Below the pieces are notes generated by a model that was not told where the DNA came from, made no database searches, and worked only from the letters and a program-made list of their open reading frames with translations. A stretch of 6,600 nt of DNA from an uncultured Campylobacteraceae bacterium (GTDB taxonomy: Bacteria; Campylobacterota; Campylobacteria; Campylobacterales; Arcobacteraceae): contig CAJXPH010000153.1 in the NCBI GenBank assembly GCA_913057765.1, forward strand, positions 1 to 6,600, read 5' to 3'. Numbering within the stretch: position 1 is the first letter of the stretch; each line of letters begins with the position of its first letter. The position numbers and the translations under genes are program-made. Of the stretch, positions 1 to 6,104 are shown one piece after another.

Positions 1-33
1 TCGTCGGCAGCGTCAGATGTGTATAAGAGACAG
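1..33 (+). other. Illumina Nextera Read 1 adapter (not genomic)
   Basis: The first 33 bases match the Nextera Read 1 transposase adapter as I know it, ending in the 19-base Tn5 mosaic end AGATGTGTATAAGAGACAG at 15-33. Genomic sequence begins at 34. It is untrimmed library sequence, so the neighbouring reverse-strand reading frame that runs into it gains a false C-terminus (LSLIHI followed by a stop at 13-15). Confidence 0.98.
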
Positions 34-318
34 ATATCTATTAATAATACCTTCAGAAACATTTCCTAAATCAAGTCCAGAATAAAAATCTCTACAACAT
101 AAAGAAATTTTACCATCAAAAGAGACATACATTACATCAAATAAATATTCACAATAAAAATTTTCTTCAACTTTTTCAAAGTCAAGATAATCTTCATCTA
201 TTTCTTCATTCTTTTTAAAAATAAATTTTCCATTTTCATATATATTAGAAGGCAACATACTATTTAGAATAATTTTATCTGTATATTCTTCCCAAAGTTT
301 TACAAATTTCTCAATATC
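34..318 (-). other. SPASM-domain fragment of a radical SAM protein, probably from another locus
   Basis: This is the last part of the frame above (residues about 172-266). It contains a cysteine at residue 227, then the pattern DVMYVSFDGKISLCCRDF with CC at 245-246, and LDLGNVSEG. That is the usual SPASM layout: Cys, a hydrophobic strand, D-G-K, Cys near Asp, then G-N-V before a final helix. SPASM domains bind auxiliary 4Fe-4S clusters at the C-terminus of radical SAM enzymes that modify peptides or proteins. The CxxxCxxC radical SAM core is absent from the window and the domain is truncated by the adapter at 33. Its length (about 285 bases plus 33 of adapter) is close to one long Illumina read, which fits a single chimeric read extending the contig. 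The substrate cannot be inferred. Confidence 0.6.
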
Positions 319-831
319 TGTTTTTTTATTAATTAAATCTTCAATATCAAATGTATGTTTTAAAATATTAACATCTTCTAATTGTACATTTCTACTAATT
401 AACATTGATTGCAATGTTGCAAACCGTTGTTGGTCTGCTGTTAACATAATATTTTTATTCTTTATATCTTTGATTGAAACTAAATCAGGTCTTTTTAATC
501 CTAGTAATATTAAAGGAGAAGATTGAAAAATAGAACCTAGTAATACAATATCCTTTCCCTTTGATTTATCAATAATAAGTGAACTAGAACCTGTACCAAA
601 TGTTGCTTCTTGGTTGATTACTTTATTAGTGATATTTGTATCAATTGAAAATTTTTTAAACTCAACATCTAAATTTAAATCTTTGTAAAACCCTTTTTCT
701 TTTGCAACATAAAAACCTGCAAATTCAAATTGGTCATGCCACATAAATTGTATAGATACTTTTTTTAATTCATCGTTTGAGAAAAGAGTTGAAGAGATAA
801 TAATAAATAAAAGATATACAATTTTTTTCAT
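34..831 (-). CDS. NMT1/THI5-like periplasmic sensor domain, in frame with a SPASM segment (probable chimera, 3' partial)
   Basis: The ATG at 831-829 opens with a Sec-type signal peptide (MKK, then a hydrophobic run to about residue 18). Residues about 24-172 resemble the NMT1/THI5-like (SsuA/ThiY) substrate-binding fold: the stretch VSIQFMWHDQFEFAGFYVAK, then EKGFYKDLNLDVEF, an FGTGSSSLI loop and a TADQQRFATLQSML segment. In Campylobacterota this domain is commonly the periplasmic sensor of a longer signalling protein (histidine kinase or GGDEF) or a free binding protein. From about residue 173 the sequence changes character to a SPASM iron-sulfur domain, with no radical SAM core before it. 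An exported binding domain fused to a cytoplasmic Fe-S domain is implausible, so I read this as a join artefact. The frame then runs into the adapter, so no real C-terminus is present. The ribosome-binding site is weak (only AAGA-like bases upstream). Confidence 0.75.
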
Positions 832-887
832 AAGAGTCTTTTATACAATAGGTTAAGTAAGTATATTGAATTGTATATTAAGTGAAT

Positions 888-893
888 ATTATA
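888..893 (-). promoter_or_regulatory. possible -10 box for the NMT1-like gene
   Basis: The reverse strand reads TATAAT here, 57 bases upstream of the ATG at 831. No recognisable -35 box lies 16-18 bases further upstream, which is common for Campylobacterota sigma-70 promoters. In such AT-rich DNA the match may be chance. Confidence 0.3.
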
Positions 894-919
894 TAAATAA
901 CTTATGCTAAATTTTGAAA

Positions 920-1012
920 TTATAACTTATAAAACTGTCTCAGGAGAAGAAAGGATTAAAATTCGCAAAAATTTTCCTAATTTTGATGTTGAGACAGTTT
1001 TATAAGTCATAA
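920..1012. repeat. long hairpin element A with conserved core
   Basis: The arms 925-942 (ACTTATAAAACTGTCTCA) and 990-1007 are perfect reverse complements over 18 bases. The pairing extends four more base pairs (920-923 with 1009-1012) past one A/C mismatch (924/1008), which is a G-U pair in reverse-strand RNA. The 47-base loop contains AAATTCGCAAAAATT at 959-973. It is preceded by AAGGA (951-955) and three bases, and followed by TTCCTAA. Within the loop AATTTTCCT can pair back with AGG..AAAATT, giving a second inner stem with a small bulge. Element B carries the same core and the same AAGGA spacing, but its arms are unrelated. I do not recognise this family. It is not a Tn5 end, despite a short GAGACAG match, and I see no integron attC consensus (RYYYAAC / GTTRRRY). 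Confidence 0.75.
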
Positions 1013-1080
1013 ATATTTTTTACTTTTAAAGTATAGATAAAAAAAATATACAAAAAATATAAAAATAATGTAAAAAAAGT

Positions 1081-1181
1081 AGAGTATACAAACCTATCTC
1101 TAGATATAAGGAGTGAAATTCGCAAAAATTCCTTAAAGTTGGCACTTTACATATTTATCTAGAGATAGATTTGTATACTCT
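1081..1181. repeat. long hairpin element B with conserved core
   Basis: The arms 1081-1106 and 1156-1181 are reverse complements over 26 bases with a single mismatch (C1093 against A1169), which is a G-U pair in reverse-strand RNA. The 49-base loop contains AAGGA (1108-1112), three bases, then AAATTCGCAAAAATT (1116-1130) and CCTTAA. AATTCCTT can pair back with AAGG and AATT, forming a short inner stem with a bulge. The core and the AAGGA spacing match element A, while the outer arms share nothing with it. The right arm touches the porin hairpin at 1181. A 26-bp stem is far longer than a normal intrinsic terminator, and no long T-run follows on either strand. Confidence 0.78.
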
Positions 1182-1206
1182 TAAATCCCTCAAAAGAGGG
1201 ATTTAA
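1181..1206 (-). terminator. probable terminator hairpin of the porin gene
   Basis: An 11-base arm TTAAATCCCTC (1181-1191), an AAAA loop (1192-1195) and a perfectly complementary arm (1196-1206) lie five bases past the porin stop codon. Position and strength fit a terminator or 3'-end stabilising hairpin. No proper U-tract follows on the reverse strand (the next bases read GAGTATAC), so termination may be incomplete or need hairpin B just beyond. Confidence 0.65.
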
Positions 1207-1211
1207 ACTCA

Positions 1212-2366
1212 TTAGAAAGAGTAAGTTAACGTAAAGTTAATTTGATTGTAATCTTCAGCACCACTATCAGTACCCATATTTACCATTGTATATCCTAAAT
1301 TAGCTTTTAAGTCTTTTGTAACTGGGTATCCTAACCATAAAGTAGTTTCATTCATATCAACTTCTTTAATACCATTATCCCATTCAGTTTGACCATAAAG
1401 AAGAGTACCACTTAACTCTCCAAATGACTTGCTAACTCCTAAGTAGATTGTCTCTGCACCTTTATTGTAGATGTAATCACCTTCTTCCATAGGATCAATA
1501 GTTTCACCAGTACTAGTCCATCCTGGGAATGCGGCATCATCATCAATTTTGATATATCCAGCATATGGAGAGAACCCTGCAATAGATCCGCTTGCTGTTA
1601 ACTGAATTAAACTTGATTCTGTAGCCCCTGCAAGCTCTTCACTATTTTTTGCATAGTGTACTCCTAAAGAAACTCCTGAAATGTTACCATTAACTTTTAC
1701 ACCGTAAATATCTCTTACATCTGGCTCAATTCTATCATATGCAGCTACAGAAAGCATATCGTTAAATTTGTGAGATGCAGATACTTGATAAACACCTTTG
1801 TCTTCATTAACTTTACTAAGTGGTCTATAATCTCTTGAATAAACTCTACCATGTTTATATGCCCAAATTGCTTCTAACGAAGTATCTCCAAATGATGCAT
1901 TGATTCTTAGTGCATCATTAGTTTTATTTACCCAATGAGATGAAATAAATTGTCTACCAGCTTTAACTGTGAAGTTGTCATTTGGAGCATATGTTAAGAA
2001 TAATTCTTCAATAGCTGCATTTTCGTTGTTACCATCTTGATAGAATCTTTCTGAAGCATCACCTTCTCCATGGTAAGTTGATGCCTTATCATCACCTTCA
2101 AAAAGTGTTGTATATGCTCTAAATTTAGATGTTAAACTTAAGTCATTCCACTCACCAGTTTCATATTTAAGTGCAAAAGAACCAACAGCATACTCAGAAT
2201 CTTGATAATATTTATCTCCAACTTTGTCAAAATCTCTCTTTTCATAAGTAGTAGTAAATTCACCACTTACTTTTCCATCTGTTAATGCTTCTTGTAAACT
2301 ACTTGCGCTCGCAGTTGAAAATCCTATAGCCATAATTGCGACTAAACTTAAACTAACTTTTTTCAT
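1212..2366 (-). CDS. Opr-type outer-membrane porin
   Basis: This complete 384-residue protein starts with a classical signal peptide (MKKVSLSLVAIMAIGFSTASA), with a likely cut after Ala21. The mature part is rich in alternating polar/hydrophobic strands and aromatic residues, has acidic, Gly/Asp-rich loops, no cysteine in the mature part that I can see, and ends NFTLTYSF. The terminal Phe is the outer-membrane assembly (BAM) signature. Start, composition and length fit the OprD-like/Opr porin family found in Arcobacter and Sulfurimonas, which forms channels for small solutes. The early SLQEALTDGKVSGEFTTTYE segment is typical of this group. The start is supported by AAGGAG (reverse strand, 2372-2377) five bases before the ATG. 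The gene appears monocistronic: it diverges from the dehydrogenase and is followed by the hairpin at 1181-1206. Substrate specificity cannot be read from the sequence. Confidence 0.85.
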   Translation of the reverse strand: MKKVSLSLVAIMAIGFSTASASSLQEALTDGKVSGEFTTTYEKRDFDKVGDKYYQDSEYAVGSFALKYETGEWNDLSLTSKFRAYTTLFEGDDKASTYHGEGDASERFYQDGNNENAAIEELFLTYAPNDNFTVKAGRQFISSHWVNKTNDALRINASFGDTSLEAIWAYKHGRVYSRDYRPLSKVNEDKGVYQVSASHKFNDMLSVAAYDRIEPDVRDIYGVKVNGNISGVSLGVHYAKNSEELAGATESSLIQLTASGSIAGFSPYAGYIKIDDDAAFPGWTSTGETIDPMEEGDYIYNKGAETIYLGVSKSFGELSGTLLYGQTEWDNGIKEVDMNETTLWLGYPVTKDLKANLGYTMVNMGTDSGAEDYNQINFTLTYSF

Positions 2367-2665
2367 TTTATCTCCTTGATGTAAAATTAAGAGTTACTTA
2401 ATTTTTGTGATTTTGAAATCGTAACTTAAATAAATGGCAAAAAAATCGAATAATATTTTTTTTTAAGTTTTTATTAAAATACTAATTAGCTTTTTTTATT
2501 CTTTTGTTCTCTATAAAGCCTATTTTGTGGGATTTTTGAAAAATAAAGAAAAATAAAATATTTACATTTGTAGAATTTGTAATGTGTTTTGTATTATTTG
2601 ATATTCCAAAATTTCCTAAAAAAATTTATAATTCGGTCACAAAAACATTAAAAGGAATAAAAAAA
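2367..2665. promoter_or_regulatory. divergent intergenic region between porin and dehydrogenase
   Basis: About 300 very AT-rich bases should contain both outward promoters. I see no clear consensus promoter. Candidates are weak: TATTAT on the reverse strand (2450-2455) for the porin, and TTGTAG (2568-2573) with TATTAT (2592-2597), 18 bases apart, for the dehydrogenase. A short inverted repeat GATTT-TG-AAATC lies at 2409-2420. A tandem heptamer ATTTGTA occurs at 2566-2572 and 2575-2581. An in-frame ATG at 2582 could extend the dehydrogenase by 28 residues, but it lacks a good ribosome-binding site. Confidence 0.4.
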
Positions 2666-3802
2666 ATGGAATTTTCATATGATAATCCAACAGCAATTGA
2701 GTTTGGAAAAGGAAAAATAAAAGAGCTTACTAACAAAATTAGTAAAGATAAAAAAATATTACTAGTATATGGTGGTGGTTCGGTTAAAAAGAATGGTTCT
2801 TATGACCAAGTGGTTAAAGCTTTAGAAAATCATACATTCTTTGAATTCTCAGGAGTAGAACCAAATCCTAGTATTGAAACAATGCATAAAGCATTAGAGA
2901 TTGTAAAAAAAGAAAACGTTGACTTTATTTTAGCTCTTGGTGGTGGTTCAGTAATTGATGGCTGTAAATATTTAGCAGCTGCAGCAAAATATGATGGTGA
3001 TGCTTGGGATTTCTTAGACGGATCAGCAGAAGTACAAGATGCTTTACCTTTAGGTGTAGTATTAACATTAGCAGCAACTGGTTCAGAAACAAATCATTTA
3101 ACAGTAGTTTCAAAAACTGAAACTGGCGAAAAAAGAATGTATTTTTCAAACTATTCATATCCACAGTTTGCAATAATGGATCCATCTTTTATGGCTACGT
3201 TAAGTGATAGACAATTAGGAAATGGTTTAGTTGATGCTTTTGTTCATACTTCTGAGCAATATATTACATATCCTACAACTGCATTAGTAAATGATGGTTA
3301 TGCAGAAACTTTATTTAGAGGTTTAGTAAAACTATCTGATACTTGGGAAGATAGAAGAACAGATGCATGGTTAGAAAACTTAATGCATATTGCAAATCAA
3401 GCACTAAATTTCCAAATTGGAGCAGGTGTTCCTCAAGATTGGTCAACGCACCTTATTGGACATGAGTTAACTGCAAACTATAACCTTGATCATGCAAGGT
3501 CTTTAGCAGTAGTTCAACCTTATTTATTAGAAGTAATGGGTGAAGAGAAAAAAGAAAAAATTGCACAATTAGGTAAAAATGTATTTGGAATTGAAAATAA
3601 CAATGCTGCTGTAATTGAAGCAATGGAAAAAGTATATAATAAAGTTGGAGTTCCAACTAAATTAACTGCATATGAAATTGATGATAAAGTGATTGAAAAT
3701 GTTTCAAATGCTTTAATCAAAAATGGCTATACAGAAATTGGCGAAAATGGAACAATAACATTAGATAAAGTTTCTACAATTTTAACAATGTCAATGAAAT
3801 AG
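2666..3802 (+). CDS. yqhD: YqhD-like iron/zinc-type alcohol (aldehyde) dehydrogenase
   Basis: This is a group III metal-dependent alcohol dehydrogenase of 378 residues (E. coli YqhD has 387). Such enzymes reduce short-chain aldehydes to alcohols in the cytoplasm, with NADPH in YqhD. The start MEFSYDNPTAIEFGKG at 2666 matches the family N-terminus and has AAAGGA (2651-2656) nine bases upstream. The upstream ATG at 2582 would add 28 residues without family resemblance. Nucleotide-binding motifs are YGGGSVKKNG (GGGS at 36-39, YqhD-like) and GGGSVIDG (92-99). The metal ligands are in place: Asp190 and His194 in VDAFVHTSEQ, and His262 and His276 in THLIGHELTANYNLDH, with the family's 14-residue spacing. 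The gene is intact and ends two bases before the stop of a convergent AraC remnant. Control by a YqhC-like regulator is inferred from the AraC gene at 6105-6551. Cofactor choice and metal (Zn or Fe) are not certain. Confidence 0.85.
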   Translation: MEFSYDNPTAIEFGKGKIKELTNKISKDKKILLVYGGGSVKKNGSYDQVVKALENHTFFEFSGVEPNPSIETMHKALEIVKKENVDFILALGGGSVIDGCKYLAAAAKYDGDAWDFLDGSAEVQDALPLGVVLTLAATGSETNHLTVVSKTETGEKRMYFSNYSYPQFAIMDPSFMATLSDRQLGNGLVDAFVHTSEQYITYPTTALVNDGYAETLFRGLVKLSDTWEDRRTDAWLENLMHIANQALNFQIGAGVPQDWSTHLIGHELTANYNLDHARSLAVVQPYLLEVMGEEKKEKIAQLGKNVFGIENNNAAVIEAMEKVYNKVGVPTKLTAYEIDDKVIENVSNALIKNGYTEIGENGTITLDKVSTILTMSMK

Positions 3803-3804
3803 TA

Positions 3805-3856
3805 TTAATTACTACTATCCTCTTCAAAAGATGGTTTAACATCTTTTGGAGGATAT
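3805..3856 (-). pseudogene. remnant of the 3' end of a YqhC/AraC-type gene
   Basis: On the reverse strand this reads YPPKDVKPSFEEDSSN and a stop at 3805-3807. YPPKDVKPSF is identical to the C-terminus of the AraC-type protein at 6105-6551. At DNA level 3826-3856 and 6108-6138 are identical over 31 bases, and 3813-3856 matches 6095-6138 with two differences. Beyond 3856 the similarity stops: the KKYFG codons that should come next are absent. Only the tail of the gene is present, convergent with the dehydrogenase. It may mark the original position of an AraC gene next to the dehydrogenase, the scar of an insertion, or an assembly join at the repeat. Confidence 0.65.
3826..3847 (+). terminator. 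possible terminator of the dehydrogenase gene (inside the AraC remnant)
   Basis: AAAAGATG (3826-3833), a six-base loop and CATCTTTT (3840-3847) form an eight-base-pair stem 23 bases past the dehydrogenase stop, with A and T runs at the stem base. It could act in both directions. The stem is AT-rich and the T-run is short, so termination strength is doubtful. Confidence 0.35.
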
Positions 3857-3959
3857 TCTCAGCTTAATTCCATTTATAAAATAATCTTTACCTATAGAAG
3901 ATAAGAAGTCTATTACTATACTCATGTTATATTTTAGGACAAAGATTATAAGGACTTAG

Positions 3960-6053
3960 ATGAAAGGCACAGCTCTCCAAGCCGCAACAATATATAAAAA
4001 GTATTCATCAAAGGATAACTTTTCTATTATTATTTTTGATACTTTTGGTTGTATCAATTATGTAAATGATAACTTCTGTAAACTTTCTGGTTATTCAAAG
4101 GAAGAACTAATAGGACAAAATAACCAAATACTTGCTTCTACTAGCCAATCAAAACATTATCTTAACTCAATAGATAAAGCATTGAAAGAAGGTAATATTT
4201 GGCATGATAAAGTTAAAAACCAGACTAAAGACGGAGAATATTATAGAGTTAATAGAACTATTATCCCTTTTTTAGATTCAGATGCTAAAAGTGAGATGTA
4301 TGTAAATATATATGCAGAAATCACTGATGAGAATGAATTATTAAATAGTCTTTATTATGATACCTTTGCAATAGATCAGCACTCTGTTATTACTAAAACA
4401 AATAATTTAGGAACGATTACATATGCTAATGATAACTTTTGTGAAATTAGTGGTTATTCAAAAGAAGAATTACTCGGACAAAATCATAGGTTACTTAATT
4501 CAGGAAATCAACCAAAGTCTTACTGGCAAAATATGTATAAAGTTATTTCTGAAGGAAATATTTGGCAAGATAAAGTCAAAAATAAAAATAAAGAGGGCTA
4601 TTATTATTGGGTTGATACTACTATTGTCCCTCAAATAGGAGTAGATGGTAACCCAGAGAGTTACATTTCTATTCGTACTGATATTACTAAAGAAATAGAA
4701 CTTTCAAATACCCTTATAAAACATAAATTTGCAATAGATCAACATGCTATTATAGCAACTACTGATGTAAAGGGCTTGATAACTTATGTTAATGATAAAT
4801 TTATAGAAATTAGTGGTTACTCAAAAGAAGAGTTAATTGGTAAAAATCATAGAATCCTCAATTCTGGAAATCAGTCTAAGTCATATTGGGAATCAATGTA
4901 TAAGAAAGTTTCCGAAGGACATATTTGGCAAGACCAGGTTAAAAATATATCAAAAAATGGAAGTTATTATTGGGTTGAAACGAGCATAATTCCCTTTGTT
5001 GATGATGATGGAAAAATTAATAGTTACTTCTCTATTCGAACAGATATAACATACCAAAAAAGAATTGAAGAAATTTTATCTAATCAGAGGTTTGCAATGG
5101 ATCAACATTCCATTATTGCGATGACTGATATCTCTGGTTCAATTACTTATGTCAATAATAAGTTTTGTAATATTAGTGGATATGATGAAGATGAATTAAT
5201 TGGTCAGAATCATAGAATACTAAACTCAGGTAGTAAATCTAAATCGTACTGGAAAGAGATGTATACAGTTTTAGCAGAAAAAGGTATTTGGCAAGACGAA
5301 GTCAAAAATAAATCGAAAGATGGAAGATACTATTGGGTTGATACGACAATTGTTCCCTTTTTCGATTCAATGGGAAAGGTCGATTCTTATACCTCTATTA
5401 GAACAGATATCACTAAGTATAAGAAAGTACAAGAAGAACTAGAGGAATACCAAAATAATTTAGAACAAATTGTTCAAGAGCGAACTATTGAATTAGCAAA
5501 GGTAAATCATAAATTAAAAATATTAAGTGAAATAGATATTTTGACTAATCTATCAAATAGAAGAAGATTAAAAATTGATTTTAACCATGAGTTAAAAAGA
5601 GTTAAACGTTTTAATCGAAAAATGGCTCTTTATTTTATAGATTTAGATAAATTTAAAAATATTAATGACACATATGGACATGAGACAGGAGATAATTTAT
5701 TACAAAATATTTCAAAAAAATTATTTCACTTATTGAGAGAGAATGAGTACTTATATAGAATAGGTGGCGATGAGTTTTGTATATTAATACCTGAGTTTAA
5801 TGAGAAAAAAGAGTTAAATGTAATTGCAGAAAGACTAATAAAAGAAATATTAGATATTAAATTTATGGATTCATCAAAAATTGATATAGGGTGTAGTATT
5901 GGTATATCAATTTTCCCAAAAGATGGGAATACCCTTCCTTCGTTGATGTCTGCTGCTGATAAGGCAATGTATTCTGTCAAAAAGTCAGGTAGAAATAATT
6001 ATAGCTTTTATAATGAGGAAAAGGAAAATATTATTATTGATAAAATAAAATAA
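3960..6053 (+). CDS. diguanylate cyclase with four tandem PAS domains
   Basis: This 697-residue protein has no signal peptide or membrane segment, so it is probably a cytoplasmic sensor making cyclic di-GMP from two GTP. Four PAS repeats of 121 residues start near residues 15, 136, 257 and 378. Repeats 2-4 begin FA(I/M)DQH and carry ISGY, NSG, SYW and IWQD.VKN motifs. Repeat 1 is diverged (YSSKDN, IWHDKVKN). A coiled coil (about 487-525) links to a GGDEF domain (about 522-685) with DILTNLSNRR (from 526), FIDLDKFKNINDTYGH (metal Asp561), intact GGDEF at 602-606, and a closing AADKAMYSVKKSGRNNY. The RxxD inhibitory site reads RENE (593-596), so product inhibition may be weakened. There is no EAL or HD-GYP domain. 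AAGGA (3950-3954) lies five bases before the start. The PAS motifs resemble redox or flavin-sensing types, but the ligand cannot be assigned. The gene lies between two copies of an AraC 3' end. Confidence 0.9.
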   Translation: MKGTALQAATIYKKYSSKDNFSIIIFDTFGCINYVNDNFCKLSGYSKEELIGQNNQILASTSQSKHYLNSIDKALKEGNIWHDKVKNQTKDGEYYRVNRTIIPFLDSDAKSEMYVNIYAEITDENELLNSLYYDTFAIDQHSVITKTNNLGTITYANDNFCEISGYSKEELLGQNHRLLNSGNQPKSYWQNMYKVISEGNIWQDKVKNKNKEGYYYWVDTTIVPQIGVDGNPESYISIRTDITKEIELSNTLIKHKFAIDQHAIIATTDVKGLITYVNDKFIEISGYSKEELIGKNHRILNSGNQSKSYWESMYKKVSEGHIWQDQVKNISKNGSYYWVETSIIPFVDDDGKINSYFSIRTDITYQKRIEEILSNQRFAMDQHSIIAMTDISGSITYVNNKFCNISGYDEDELIGQNHRILNSGSKSKSYWKEMYTVLAEKGIWQDEVKNKSKDGRYYWVDTTIVPFFDSMGKVDSYTSIRTDITKYKKVQEELEEYQNNLEQIVQERTIELAKVNHKLKILSEIDILTNLSNRRRLKIDFNHELKRVKRFNRKMALYFIDLDKFKNINDTYGHETGDNLLQNISKKLFHLLRENEYLYRIGGDEFCILIPEFNEKKELNVIAERLIKEILDIKFMDSSKIDIGCSIGISIFPKDGNTLPSLMSAADKAMYSVKKSGRNNYSFYNEEKENIIIDKIK

Positions 6054-6104
6054 ATTTAGTAATATCTACTATACTAATATATAATTATAATCAATACTAT
6101 TCTC

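Larger units (their letters stand above)
832..1211. other. gene-free region with three consecutive hairpins
   Basis: These 380 bases between the porin stop and the start of the NMT1-like gene hold no credible reading frame. They contain, from high to low coordinate, the porin hairpin (1181-1206), long hairpin B (1081-1181), an almost pure A/T stretch (about 1011-1080), long hairpin A (920-1012) and a putative promoter region for the gene starting at 831. All three hairpins lie in series on any transcript that reads through from the porin gene. Confidence 0.85.

Noticed and set aside
1..33. Tn5 transposon end / terminal inverted repeat shared with 6552-6584
   Set aside because: The match includes the synthetic Nextera primer part and, on the right, an index and flow-cell adapter. 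It is library DNA, not a mobile element.
935..997. CTGTCTC / GAGACAG in hairpin A arms as an adapter or Tn5 trace
   Set aside because: Only seven bases match the mosaic end, and they sit inside a perfect 18-base arm unrelated to the rest of the adapter. Chance is the simpler explanation.
1011..1080. A/T-only stretch between the hairpins as an origin or promoter cluster
   Set aside because: It has no DnaA-box clusters, iterons or convincing -35/-10 pairs; base composition alone does not support a call.
920..1181. Integron attC sites or a CRISPR array
   Set aside because: There are only two copies, with no regular repeat/spacer pattern, no RYYYAAC/GTTRRRY boxes, and no integrase or cas gene in the window.
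2582..2665. N-terminal extension of the dehydrogenase from ATG 2582
   Set aside because: The 28 extra residues do not resemble the family, and the ATG at 2666 has a good ribosome-binding site and the expected first residues.
2925..3720. Three reverse-strand open frames (2925-3185, 3453-3656, 3520-3720)
   Set aside because: They lie wholly inside the well-supported dehydrogenase gene, have low-complexity translations and no ribosome-binding sites.
3814..3825. 12-base inverted match between the AraC remnant and 6583-6594
   Set aside because: The second copy lies in the adapter and index, so the similarity cannot be biological.
4423..5980. Open frames 4423-4638 (+) and 5726-5980 (-) within the cyclase gene
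   Set aside because: They are shadows of the PAS and GGDEF coding sequence with no recognisable domain.
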